From contig NZ_DYZD01000439.1 of the NCBI RefSeq assembly GCF_020741345.1, positions 1-34,734 on the forward strand: a DNA stretch of 34,734 nt, read 5' to 3'. This document shows, piece by piece, positions 18,007-27,063 of the stretch; position 1 is the first letter of the stretch, and every line of letters starts with the position of its first letter. The position numbers and the translations under genes were made by a program. The notes beneath the pieces were generated by a model, which saw only the letters and a list, made by a program, of their open reading frames with translations, did not search any database and was not told the origin of the DNA. Origin of the DNA: Nocardiopsis listeri. Lineage in GTDB: Bacteria > Actinomycetota > Actinomycetes > Streptosporangiales > Streptosporangiaceae.

Positions 18007-18399
18007 ATGTCGTCCACACTCGCCCAGAAGTTGGGGGTAGGGGCCGGGGACCGGTTGCTCGTCCTCAACGCGCCCGAACGCTATCTGCGTCTGCTGGAAC
18101 CCCCGCCCGACGTCCACATCGACCTGGGGGTGATCGAGGGCGCGGTCTACGACCACGTGCACCTGTTCGCCCTCGATCGGGGCACGGTGGACCGTGAGGG
18201 GCCGGCGATGTCGGACCTGGTGGGCCCCACCACCCGGTTGTGGGTGTGCTTCCCCCAACGAGGCGGCACCATCATCACCGACCTGACCGCGGACAAGGGT
18301 TGGGACACCCTCACCGACGCCGGGTGGCGGTCCACCGCCCAGGAACCGATCGACTCGGACTGGGCGGCGTTGCGCTTCGAACGCGAAACCGAGGAGTGA
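18007..18399 (+). CDS. DUF3052-like hypothetical protein
   Basis: MSSTLAQKLGVGAGDRLLVLNAPERY...DHVHLFALDR...RLWVCFPQRGG...LTADKGWDTLTDAGWRSTAQEPIDSDWAALRFER. Confidence 0.6.
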   Translation: MSSTLAQKLGVGAGDRLLVLNAPERYLRLLEPPPDVHIDLGVIEGAVYDHVHLFALDRGTVDREGPAMSDLVGPTTRLWVCFPQRGGTIITDLTADKGWDTLTDAGWRSTAQEPIDSDWAALRFERETEE

Positions 18400-18401
18400 G
18401 T

Positions 18402-18430
18402 CGTCCCGGGCCCGGGACGGGGCCCGGGCC
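18402..18430. terminator. GC-rich palindromic terminator between convergent genes
   Basis: CGTCCCGGGCCCGGGACG (18402-18419, perfect palindrome) followed by GGGCCCGGGCC. Confidence 0.55.
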
Positions 18431-18432
18431 TC

Positions 18433-19404
18433 CTAAGATCCCACCCGCACCGAACCACTGGTGGTGTCCACCTCGATGCGGCTGTCGGACTCCGATGAGG
18501 TGTCCACGTCGAAGTCACGGTCACCGGAGGTGGACTCCCCACCGATCTCGTAGGTCCCCGCCGGTACCGTCGCCTCGACGCCGCCGCTGACGGTCTCCAC
18601 CTCCATCAGCTCGAAGGGGGTGTCGGTGGTGATCTCCACCCCGCCGGAGGTGGTGGCGGCCTCCAGGGTGGTGAACCCGCCGCCGAGTTCCAGGGAGCCG
18701 CTCACCGACTCGGCCACGACCTCCTTTGCCGTGAAGTCCTCCACGTCCACGCTCCCGGAGGTGGTGGACACCTCCAGTCGCTCTCCCTCACCGTCGGCCT
18801 CGATGTCACCGCTGACGTTGTGGGCCCGGACCGAACCGGTGATGTCGGACAGGGAGATCGTGCCCGAGGTGGCCTCGACATCGACCGATCCCTCATGTTC
18901 GAAGACCTCGATCGACCCGCTGACGGAGTTCACCGACAGCTCCGACGCCAGGTTGCGCACCTCCACGTTCCCGCTGTTGTTCTCCAAGGTGACCGAGACG
19001 TCCTCGGGAACCTGGATGTTGTAGTCGATGGAGCAGGTGGAAAAGAGCGGGAAGCCATCGCAACGGCCGTCGACGTCCAGGCTGTCGCCGCCGTCGTCGA
19101 TGCGCTCCTCCGGTTCGGACAGCGGACCGCCCCGCAGGGTGCGTTCGACGACGATCTCGTCTCCTTCGGCGGCACCGACCTCGATGCGCCCACCGGTGTC
19201 GTTGTTGACGCTCAGAGCGCTCGCTCCACCGTAGGAGTCGGTCTTGTCGCTCTGATGGGCCACCACGTTGCCCAGCACGGACAGCCCGGTGAGCACCACC
19301 AGGACCACCACGAGCACTCCGCCCAGGAGCATCCACGGGCCCCAACGGAACCGCCTCGATTCCTTGCTGGACGAGGCGTACAGGCCTCGTGCCCTGAAAG
19401 TCAC
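18433..19404 (-). CDS. DUF4097 family beta-strand repeat protein (membrane-anchored)
   Basis: One N-terminal TM helix (WMLLGGVLVVVLVVLTGLSVLGNVV), then repeated VSGSIEV/TSGTISL/VSGDIEA/TSGSVDV strands. Confidence 0.92.
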   Translation of the reverse strand: MTFRARGLYASSSKESRRFRWGPWMLLGGVLVVVLVVLTGLSVLGNVVAHQSDKTDSYGGASALSVNNDTGGRIEVGAAEGDEIVVERTLRGGPLSEPEERIDDGGDSLDVDGRCDGFPLFSTCSIDYNIQVPEDVSVTLENNSGNVEVRNLASELSVNSVSGSIEVFEHEGSVDVEATSGTISLSDITGSVRAHNVSGDIEADGEGERLEVSTTSGSVDVEDFTAKEVVAESVSGSLELGGGFTTLEAATTSGGVEITTDTPFELMEVETVSGGVEATVPAGTYEIGGESTSGDRDFDVDTSSESDSRIEVDTTSGSVRVGS

Positions 19405-19448
19405 GTCGTTCTCCTTCCGGAAGGCGCGGCCCTCCTTGATGTGGTCGG

Positions 19449-20150
19449 TCAGTCCCGGGCCGAACCGCGCAGGTAGCGCAGCACCGCCAGGACCCTGCGG
19501 TGGTCGTGGTCGTCCCGGCCCAGGTCGAGCTTGAGAAAGATGGAGCGGATGTGCTTTTCCACCGCTCGTTCGGTGATGGTGAGCCGGTCGGCGATGCCCG
19601 CGTTGTTGACCCCCTCGGCCATCACCTCCAGCACCTCGCTCTCGCGCGGGGTGAGCCGCTCCAGGGAGCGGTCACGGTTGCCGCTGAGCAGCTGTGTGAC
19701 CACCTCGGGGTCGATCGCGGCCCCGCCATCGGCCACCCGACGCAGCACGTCGGTGAACTCCTCGATGTCGGCCACCCGGTCCTTGAGCAGGTAACCGACC
19801 TTGAACGCGCCCGCCCCGAGCAGATCGGCGGCGTAGCGGCTGACCACGTGCTGGGACAACAACAGCACCGCCACCTCCGGATGGGTACGGCGGATCCTCA
19901 CCGCCGCCTGGATGCCCTCCTCGGAGTAGGTGGGCGGCATGCGGATGTCCACCAGGCACAGGTCCACGTCGGGGTGGGCGTCCACCGCGCCGATGAGCGC
20001 GTCGGCGTCGCCCACCGAGGCCACCACCTCCACCCCGGCGTCCTCCAACAGTCGGGCCATCCCGCTGCGCAGCAGTACCGAGTCCTCGGCGATGATCACC
20101 CGGGTCCCACTTCGCTCGGTCTCTGCGGTGCTCACGGTCAGGCCTCCCAT
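19449..20150 (-). CDS. NarL/LuxR-family response regulator
   Basis: RVIIAEDSVLLRSGMARLLEDAG; DLCLVDIRMPP; LTPRESEVLEVMAEGVNNAGIADRLTITERAVEKHIRSIFLKLDL. Confidence 0.95.
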   Translation of the reverse strand: MGGLTVSTAETERSGTRVIIAEDSVLLRSGMARLLEDAGVEVVASVGDADALIGAVDAHPDVDLCLVDIRMPPTYSEEGIQAAVRIRRTHPEVAVLLLSQHVVSRYAADLLGAGAFKVGYLLKDRVADIEEFTDVLRRVADGGAAIDPEVVTQLLSGNRDRSLERLTPRESEVLEVMAEGVNNAGIADRLTITERAVEKHIRSIFLKLDLGRDDHDHRRVLAVLRYLRGSARD

Positions 20151-21526
20151 GGGATGTGTGCGGTCAGGACGGTTCCTCCGCCTTCGGGACTGTGGACGGT
20201 CAGGACCCCGTCGACGGCGTCCACCCGGTCCCACAGCCCGTACAGGCCGGTGCCCGCCTCGGGGTCGGCGCCGCCCACGCCGTCGTCGGTGACGGTCAGA
20301 CGCAAGGAATCACCGTGTCGGCCCGGGACCCGATCCAGTGCCACCCGAACCTGCTCGGCGCGGGAGTGCTTGGCGACGTTGGTCAGCGCTTCGCTGACCA
20401 CGTAGTAGGCGACCCCCTCGGCGCGGGGGGAGGGGCGCTCGTCCAGTTCCAGGTCGAGTCGGACCGGTACGGGTGAGCGGCCGGCCGCCACCGGCAGGGC
20501 GGCGCCCAGACCGTGATCGGTCAGCACCCGAGGGTGCAGTCCCCGGGCGACCTGGCGCAACTCGGTCATGACCTCCTTGGACTCGCGCTGGGCCTCGGTG
20601 ATGAGGTCGCGCGCCCCCTCGGGGTCGTGGGCCAGCCGGGTGCGGGCCCGGGTGAGGGTCAACGTCAGGGCCAGCAGGCGCTGTTGGGCACCGTCGTGCA
20701 GGTCGCGTTCGATGCGTCGGCGCTCGGCCTCGGCCACGTCGACCATGCGTTGGCGACTGTCCTGGACGTGCAGCAGGCGTCGCCGCATGCGCACCTCGGG
20801 AGCGTCGAAGAGCAGGGTGCGCAGCAGCAGGACCTCGGAGGAGACCACCGTGCGTGCGATGCGCAGACCCACCAGAACCGCCACCGGGCCCAACAACACC
20901 AGCCCGAGCGGTCCGAGCAGGTCGACCGGTGTGGCGCCCCGCGCCAACACGTACACGATCCCGAACAGGGAGCCCAACGCCGCGGCTCCTCCGCACACCA
21001 CCAGCACGGCCACCAGTCCGCCGGCCAGCAGTCCGTGCAGCCCGGCGACGGTGCTGTAGACCACCATCGACCACGCCTCACGACCGAACACGGTGGCCAG
21101 GCCGCGTGCCCAGGGCCCGGAATCGGCCAAGGGGTCGGGCGGCCTGGTCTCCACGATGCCGAACACGTTGGCCAGTCGGGAGCGCTGGGTGTAGCAGGCC
21201 ATCCGGGCCAGCGTGGTGGCCACTACCGGGAACAGCACCACGAACAGCACGATGTCCACCAGCAGGGGGCCGGGCACGAGTTCCACGTGGAGCCCGCCCA
21301 AAGGCACGTAGAGCCGCAGACCCAGCCAGGTCGCCGAGGTCACCAGCAACGCCGCCGGGACCAGGTAGAACACCGCCAGGGCAAAGGAGGTCATCAGGTG
21401 CAGAACCTCGACCAGGCGGACCCGCCAGGTGTCGGTGCGGGTCTCGTGGAGGAAGGGCACGTCGATGGTGGCGGCCGGCCCCGCCGTGCCGCCCGTGCCC
21501 GTCTGCTTCGTCCCCGTGCCGCTCAC
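20138..21526 (-). CDS. Sensor histidine kinase (HisKA_3/HATPase_c) with N-terminal 'putative sensor' membrane domain
   Basis: RRRIERDLHDGAQQRLLALTLTLTRAR; LHPRVLTDHGLGAAL; SEALTNVAKHSRA; VTDDGVGGADPEAGTGLYGLWDRVDAVDGVLTVHSPEGGGT. GTG start at 21526; overlaps the response regulator start. Confidence 0.93.
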   Translation of the reverse strand: MSGTGTKQTGTGGTAGPAATIDVPFLHETRTDTWRVRLVEVLHLMTSFALAVFYLVPAALLVTSATWLGLRLYVPLGGLHVELVPGPLLVDIVLFVVLFPVVATTLARMACYTQRSRLANVFGIVETRPPDPLADSGPWARGLATVFGREAWSMVVYSTVAGLHGLLAGGLVAVLVVCGGAAALGSLFGIVYVLARGATPVDLLGPLGLVLLGPVAVLVGLRIARTVVSSEVLLLRTLLFDAPEVRMRRRLLHVQDSRQRMVDVAEAERRRIERDLHDGAQQRLLALTLTLTRARTRLAHDPEGARDLITEAQRESKEVMTELRQVARGLHPRVLTDHGLGAALPVAAGRSPVPVRLDLELDERPSPRAEGVAYYVVSEALTNVAKHSRAEQVRVALDRVPGRHGDSLRLTVTDDGVGGADPEAGTGLYGLWDRVDAVDGVLTVHSPEGGGTVLTAHIPWEA

Positions 21527-21672
21527 AAGGACCAATCTAGGTTCGTGGGCCCCGCGGCACGAGGTCATCAGCACGAGAGTGGCGGGTGGTGCCAGCACTA
21601 CCCGGCCGGATGCGGGACCATACCGATGGCATCGCCGTCGGGTCGGCGGGCAGCGGCGGGAAAGGGGAGCGA

Positions 21673-22434
21673 GTGGGGAGCGAGCGCGACATCGCAGGGA
21701 ACGCCGAGGGGCCGGTCTCCCTCTTGGCACCGGTCCTTGAGGACATCGCCGGGATCAACGTGTTCTTCGCGTTGGAGACGCCCGGCCCCGAACCGGGGTG
21801 GGTGGCGGCTCTGGGCGGCGGGCTGTCCGGGGAGCCGCTGGCCGCCGAGGTGGAGGCCGTGCGGGGTCGTCTGGCCACGCTCTTCGGTGGCGGGGCCGAG
21901 GACGTGGAGTGGCGGGTGGGCGCCTCCCTGTTCCACCAGGGTCTGGCCTCACGGGTGCTGTCCCCGGTACTGGCCGCGGCCCTTTGCCATGGGGTGTTCC
22001 TGGACCCGTGGCGGCTGTTCGTGCGTCCGGGCGGACCGATGGTCGTGCGCACCACCGAGACCGAGGCCCAACCTTTGGCCTCACCGGACCCACAGGAGAT
22101 CGCCCGGGGCCCGGTCCGAGAAACCGTGGCGGGCCTGGAAGGGGTCGCCACCGCGTTGGGGCGGGTGGGCGGTATCGCACCGGGGCTGTTGCGCGGAAAC
22201 ACCGCGGCGGCGTTGGCCGGTGCCACCCGCTCCCTGGGCCGGGCCCGCCCCGAGCACCACGAAGACGCCGAACGGGTGGTGCGCACACTGCTGTGCGACC
22301 CCTGCCTGGAGGGCACCGGAACCTACACCGGGACGGACGACCAGGGGCGGGCGGGTTTTCGGCGCACCACCTGTTGCCTGTACTACCGACTCCCCGAGGG
22401 CGGGCTGTGCGGGGACTGCGCCTTGCGGTCCTGA
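21673..22434 (+). CDS. (2Fe-2S)-binding FhuF-like ferric reductase domain protein
   Basis: C-terminal TTCCLYYRLPEGGLCGDCAL matches the FhuF C-terminal Cys motif (CC-x-YYR...CGDC). Confidence 0.8.
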   Translation: MGSERDIAGNAEGPVSLLAPVLEDIAGINVFFALETPGPEPGWVAALGGGLSGEPLAAEVEAVRGRLATLFGGGAEDVEWRVGASLFHQGLASRVLSPVLAAALCHGVFLDPWRLFVRPGGPMVVRTTETEAQPLASPDPQEIARGPVRETVAGLEGVATALGRVGGIAPGLLRGNTAAALAGATRSLGRARPEHHEDAERVVRTLLCDPCLEGTGTYTGTDDQGRAGFRRTTCCLYYRLPEGGLCGDCALRS

Positions 22435-22500
22435 CCGGCGCCTTCGCACCTTCGACGCCGGGGCGAGGCTGAGACGGCTCTCTTTGGGAACCAATGGGGT

Positions 22501-22956
22501 GTGACCTCTGCGAGCGGCGGCCCCGATGATTCCCCCCGACCCCGGCCGAACCGCGACAACCTGTGGGGACCCCTGGCCTGCGCGGCGGCCTCCGCCGTAC
22601 TCGCCCCCGTCCTGGCCCTGTGTCTGCTGATGGTGCCGGCCCTGTTCGCCTTCGCCGGGGTCACCCGGGGACTGGGCGAGGTGTGGCCGTTGGCGCTCGC
22701 GGTGGCCGCCATCGCCTTCCTGCTGCTGTGGGGCCACAGCCGACTACTGCGCTTCCTGGGTGAAGGCTCCCCCTGGCCGGTGACGGTGGCGAGCCTGGCG
22801 CTCGGGGTCGTCCTGGGCATGCTCTACCGTCCCGGTTCGCTGGGCTACACCGACTGGACCCAGATCCCCACGGTGCTGTGGGCCTTCCTGGTGGTGTGGC
22901 TGCGCCTGACCGGCCGGATCCGATGGCGGCGCACCACCCCGACCGAAACCGCCTGA
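22501..22956 (+). CDS. Hypothetical membrane protein
   Basis: 151 aa, four hydrophobic segments. GTG start. Confidence 0.65.
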   Translation: MTSASGGPDDSPRPRPNRDNLWGPLACAAASAVLAPVLALCLLMVPALFAFAGVTRGLGEVWPLALAVAAIAFLLLWGHSRLLRFLGEGSPWPVTVASLALGVVLGMLYRPGSLGYTDWTQIPTVLWAFLVVWLRLTGRIRWRRTTPTETA

Positions 22957-23039
22957 ACCCCGGAGCTTCCCCAAAACGCCCTTCCAACGCCGGTTGCGGG
23001 TAACGTCGGGGTGGTTCAGGGATGTTCGGGGAGGTGGGC

Positions 23040-23474
23040 GTGGCCCAGCAGTACTACTCGGTGGACCAGGTCGCGGAGCTGTTGGGCCTGCACGTGAAGA
23101 CCGTGCGCGCCTACGTGCGCGAAGGGCGGCTGGCGGCCACCCGGATCGGTAAGCAGTATCGGATCCACCGCAAGGACCTGACCGAGTTCACCGGTGGCGA
23201 CCCGGAACAGGACGGGGCAGGCAACGGCGGTCCCCGGGTGGAGGTCTCCACCGTCCTGCAGGTGGAGGACGTGGACCGCGCGATGGCCGATCGGATCAGT
23301 ACGCTGATCATCTCCGCCACCACCGGGGCCTCCGGGGGCGGAACCCCGGCCCAGTCCCAGGTGGCGTACGACCCCGAGCGGGCCCGGCTGCGAGTGGTCC
23401 TGATCGGTGGTCTGGAGGAGACGACCCGGATGCTGGACTTCGTCCGCGCCCTGGTCGGGGAGGACCACACCTGA
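23040..23474 (+). CDS. Excisionase/MerR-type helix-turn-helix domain protein
   Basis: YYSVDQVAELLGLHVKTVRAYVREGRLAATRIGKQYRIHRKDLTEF. Confidence 0.88.
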   Translation: MAQQYYSVDQVAELLGLHVKTVRAYVREGRLAATRIGKQYRIHRKDLTEFTGGDPEQDGAGNGGPRVEVSTVLQVEDVDRAMADRISTLIISATTGASGGGTPAQSQVAYDPERARLRVVLIGGLEETTRMLDFVRALVGEDHT

Positions 23475-23565
23475 CCGTCTCTCGTGTCGAGACGGCCATC
23501 CGGACACGAGACCTGAGGGGTGTGGGGTCCGCCCACCCCGGAGTTCCGACGAAGGACGGCACGCG

Positions 23566-24396
23566 ATGGCTCGCTACACCCATGGTCAACACCCCACGGT
23601 CACCGGCTCCTACCTTTGGCGCAACGCCGAGAACTCCGCCGGCTACGCGCTGGCCGAGATGCTCCCGGGCCACTCCCTGCTCGACGTGGGTTGCGGACCG
23701 GGCAGCATCACCCTGGACCTGGCCCGACGTGTGGCGCCCGGGCCGGTCACCGCGGTGGACGCCTCCACCGAGGCCGTCGAACAGGCCCGCTCCCTGGCCG
23801 AGAAGGAGGACGTGCCGGGCATCGACTTTCGCGTGGGCGACGTCCACGACCTGGACCTGCCCGACGACTCCTTCGACGTGGTCCACGCCCACCAGGTCCT
23901 GCAGCACGTGGCCGACCCGGTGCGGGCCCTGGCCGAGATGGGCCGAGTGACCCGCCCAGGTGGGGTCGTGGCGGTCTGCGACAGCGACTATTCGGGGATG
24001 TACTGGTACCCGTTGCTGCCCGAACTGGACGCGTGGATGGACCTGTACCAGCGGGTGGCGCGCGCCAACGGCGGCGAGCCCGAGGCGGGGCGGCGCATGC
24101 ACGCCTGGGCGCGCGCCGCCGGTTTCGAGGACATCACCTACGTGCCCGAGGTGTGGAACCACTCGGCCCCCGACCGTCGCGCCTGGTGGGGGCGCATGTG
24201 GTCGCGGAGGATCCTGGAGTCGGATCTGGCCCGCCAGGCCGTGGACGAGGGGTTCGCCACCCGCGCCGACCTGGAGGAGATCTCCCAGGGGTGGAGGCGC
24301 TGGAGCGAGCACCCCGACGGGGTGTTCGTCGTTCCCCGCGGCGCCGTTCTGTGCCGGGTGTCCGAGGAGACCTTCGGCGGCCCGTCCCGGGCGTAG
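23566..24396 (+). CDS. Class I SAM-dependent methyltransferase (UbiE-like)
   Basis: LLDVGCGPGSITLDLARRV; FRVGDVHDLDLPDDSFDVVHAHQVLQHVADPVRALAEMGRVTRPGG. Confidence 0.95.
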   Translation: MARYTHGQHPTVTGSYLWRNAENSAGYALAEMLPGHSLLDVGCGPGSITLDLARRVAPGPVTAVDASTEAVEQARSLAEKEDVPGIDFRVGDVHDLDLPDDSFDVVHAHQVLQHVADPVRALAEMGRVTRPGGVVAVCDSDYSGMYWYPLLPELDAWMDLYQRVARANGGEPEAGRRMHAWARAAGFEDITYVPEVWNHSAPDRRAWWGRMWSRRILESDLARQAVDEGFATRADLEEISQGWRRWSEHPDGVFVVPRGAVLCRVSEETFGGPSRA

Positions 24397-24458
24397 CGGT
24401 CCGGCGCAGGGGCACACACAGGTGACGCGTTCTTCCACCACGACCCGGAAGGTTCCTC

Positions 24459-25430
24459 ATGCACGCCACGGATCTGGACGTCGCCCGGATCGAACGGGCC
24501 ACGCGCCTGATCGCCCCGGTGTTCCTGCGCAGCCCGCAGTTCTTCGAGGAGCAGTTGTGCTCGGCGCTCGGGCGGCGGGTGCTCACCAAGGTCGAGACCC
24601 TCAACCCGCTGCGCAGCTTCAAGGGCCGCGGGGTCGACCTGCTCGCCCGTGAGTTCTCCCCCGGAACCGACCTGGTGTGCTCCTCCACCGGCAATTTCGG
24701 GCAGGCCATGGGATACGCCGCCACCCGACACGGCATGAGCGCGCACGTCTTCGTTCCAACGGGTACCAACCCGGTGAAGATGAGGCGGATGGTCGCGATG
24801 GGCGCGCGCGTGCACGAGGTCGAGGGCGACCGGTTCAAGCAGGAGGCCCGACGGTTCGCCGACCAGGACCCGAATCGGGTGTTCGTCGAGGACGGAGAGC
24901 ACCCCAGGGTGGCCGAAGGGGCCGGCACCATCGGGGTGGAACTACTGGAGACCGAGGGCATCGACACGATCGTGCTGCCGGTGGGCGACGGCGCCCTGAT
25001 CACCGGGGTGGCGCGGTGGACCAAGGAACACGCCCCGCACATCCGTGTCGTGGGGGTGTGCGCCACGGGTGCGGCGAGCATGGTCGACAGCTGGAAGGCC
25101 GGGCGCGCGGTGTCCACCGAGGTCGCCGACACCTTCGCCGAGGGCATCGCCATCAACCGTCCCATCGCCGCCTCGGTGGAGCGTATGAGGGTATTGGTCG
25201 ACGACATGGTGGTGGTGGGCGACGCCGACATGCTCGACGCGATGCGCCTGGTGTTGGAGACCGTCGGTGTGCTTCCCGAACCGGCGGGCGCGGCCGGGAT
25301 CGCCGCCCTGCGGGTGCACGATCTGCCGGGTGCGACGGTGGCGACCGTGATCACCGGCGCCAACGCCCCCACGGCCCTGTTCCCCGATGTCCTCACCTTG
25401 GGAACGAGTACGTCTCAGTCGGTGTCGTAG
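24459..25430 (+). CDS. PLP-dependent threonine/serine dehydratase-like enzyme
   Basis: LRSFKGRGVD (PLP lysine), VCSSTGNFGQAMGYAA, VLPVGDGALITGVA, PEPAGAAGIAAL. Confidence 0.9.
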   Translation: MHATDLDVARIERATRLIAPVFLRSPQFFEEQLCSALGRRVLTKVETLNPLRSFKGRGVDLLAREFSPGTDLVCSSTGNFGQAMGYAATRHGMSAHVFVPTGTNPVKMRRMVAMGARVHEVEGDRFKQEARRFADQDPNRVFVEDGEHPRVAEGAGTIGVELLETEGIDTIVLPVGDGALITGVARWTKEHAPHIRVVGVCATGAASMVDSWKAGRAVSTEVADTFAEGIAINRPIAASVERMRVLVDDMVVVGDADMLDAMRLVLETVGVLPEPAGAAGIAALRVHDLPGATVATVITGANAPTALFPDVLTLGTSTSQSVS

Positions 25431-25903
25431 ACGGTCACGTGCACGCCCTGGGACGACAACCGCTCCTCGACGAGGGGCTGGACCCGCTCCCAGTGCTCAC
25501 CCGCTCGGCCACAACCGCTATGTGGCATGTGCACCGTCGTCGCCGGCTCCAAGGCGTGCTCGGCCAGACGGCTCGGACACGTGTCCGATGCCCGGTAGCG
25601 GATCGGCGGCCCACCGCTGCCGCGCCGGACCCCGTGCTGGGCGACCACGTCGGCCACTCGCACGTCGGGTGACACCGGCACCGGTCGCACCGCGCCCAGC
25701 CCGAAGTCGTCGCCGGCCCGACCATGGTGCCAGGACCGGTGCTCCTGTTCCGGTTCTGGCCGGCGGCGGGACAGAGCCGGCACGAAACCCTTGCCCCGGC
25801 CCCCACGGTCGTTGCAGACGTGGGCGATGATCTTGGGCCCGGAGGTTCGGGGTGGGGTGGCGTCACCACGCAGGAAACGCAGGAACCAGGGCGAGTCGGA
25901 CAT
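25415..25903 (-). CDS. Macro domain protein (TARG1/OARD1-like ADP-ribose hydrolase candidate)
   Basis: KIIAHVCNDRGGRGKGFVPALSRR...DVRVADVVAQHGV...GPPIRYRA...TVHMPHSGCGRAGEHWERVQPLVEERLSSQGVHVTVYD. Confidence 0.82.
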   Translation of the reverse strand: MSDSPWFLRFLRGDATPPRTSGPKIIAHVCNDRGGRGKGFVPALSRRRPEPEQEHRSWHHGRAGDDFGLGAVRPVPVSPDVRVADVVAQHGVRRGSGGPPIRYRASDTCPSRLAEHALEPATTVHMPHSGCGRAGEHWERVQPLVEERLSSQGVHVTVYDTD

Positions 25904-26021
25904 GGCCCCAGGCCAACGAACGGGTACGACACCTTGGAAGGAATGCCGGCTGCGCCCCGCTGTGGCGGTATAGCGTCGAGGAAGCGTCGTCGCGGGCACC
26001 ATCGTCCCCACCGGAGGAAGT

Positions 26022-26429
26022 ATGTCCGACCTGCCGATCGGTTACTGGCTCAAGCACCTGGACCGGCTCATCGAGAGCGACCTGGACCGCGTACTGGCGG
26101 CGGACTCGCTGGGGCGCCGCCAGTGGCAGGTGCTCAACTCGCTCCACCGTGAACCCGCCACCCTGTTGGAACTGGACCGGCGACTCCTCCCGTTCCTGGA
26201 GGAGGGCGAGGACGGCGTGGGGTCGGCGGTGGAGGCGCTGCGACAGCGCGGCTGGGTCAGCGGCCTGGTCTCGGTGGAACTCACCGAGGAGGGCACGCGC
26301 GCCCACGATGCGTTGTTGGAACGCGTCCAGAGCACCCGCGCCCGGCTGACCGCCGGGATCAGCGATCAGGAGTACCGGGCCACCGTCGACGTGCTGGAGC
26401 GGATGTCGGCCAACCTGGAACAGGGCTGA
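26022..26429 (+). CDS. MarR-like winged-helix regulator
   Basis: 136-codon ORF; GRRQWQVLNSLHREPATLLELDRRL...VGSAVEALRQRGWVSGLVSVELTEEGTRAHDALLERV. GGAGGA RBS before ATG. Confidence 0.75.
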   Translation: MSDLPIGYWLKHLDRLIESDLDRVLAADSLGRRQWQVLNSLHREPATLLELDRRLLPFLEEGEDGVGSAVEALRQRGWVSGLVSVELTEEGTRAHDALLERVQSTRARLTAGISDQEYRATVDVLERMSANLEQG

Positions 26430-26447
26430 GTCCGTTCGGGGGCCGGC

Positions 26448-27017
26448 TCAAAGAGGCAGTTCGCGGGTGAGTTCGACGAAGGCCAGGTCGTCACGCTTGG
26501 GCAGTCCGAACTCCTCGTTCCCGTAGGGGAAGGGTTCGGTCTTGCCGGTGTTGGTGTAGCCGCGCCGCTCGTACCAGGCGATGAGCTCGGGGCGCTGTTT
26601 GAGCACCTTCATCCGCATCAGCCGGCTGCCCCACTCGCGCACGGCCATCTGCTCGGCCTGGGCCAGCACGACCCGGCCCAGGCCGGCGCCCTGCAGGTCC
26701 GGGCGGACCGAGAACATCCCGAAGTAGGCCCCGTTGACCCCGCGCTGCAGCTCGCAGCAGGTGATGATCCCGTCCCGGGTCTGCCCCACCAGGACCAGGG
26801 TGTTGCTGCGGGCGAGCAGTTCGCTCATGCCTTCGACGTCCATCCGCTGTCCGTCGAGCAGGTCGGCCTCGGTGGTCCAGCCCCGTTTGGAGCCCTCACC
26901 GCGGTAGCAGGAGTTGACCAGGTCGACCAGGGCGGGCACGTCTGCCCGGGTCGCGGCCCGAAAGTCGATCGGGCCCGTCGCGGCGGACGAGTCCTGGGCG
27001 TTCGGGATGGTGGTCAC
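26448..27017 (-). CDS. GNAT family N-acetyltransferase
   Basis: FRAATRADVPALVDLVNSCYRG; GMFSVRPDLQGAGLGRVVLAQAEQMA; LIAWYERRGYTNTGKTEPFPYG. Confidence 0.92.
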   Translation of the reverse strand: MTTIPNAQDSSAATGPIDFRAATRADVPALVDLVNSCYRGEGSKRGWTTEADLLDGQRMDVEGMSELLARSNTLVLVGQTRDGIITCCELQRGVNGAYFGMFSVRPDLQGAGLGRVVLAQAEQMAVREWGSRLMRMKVLKQRPELIAWYERRGYTNTGKTEPFPYGNEEFGLPKRDDLAFVELTRELPL

Positions 27018-27063
27018 GCGCTCTTCCCCCTTGTGTCCGTTCCGTCCCACAGTATGCCTCTCG

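Noticed and set aside
20513-22504. 663-aa plus-strand ORF
   Set aside because: Antisense to the histidine kinase and out of frame with the FhuF-like gene; shadow frame.
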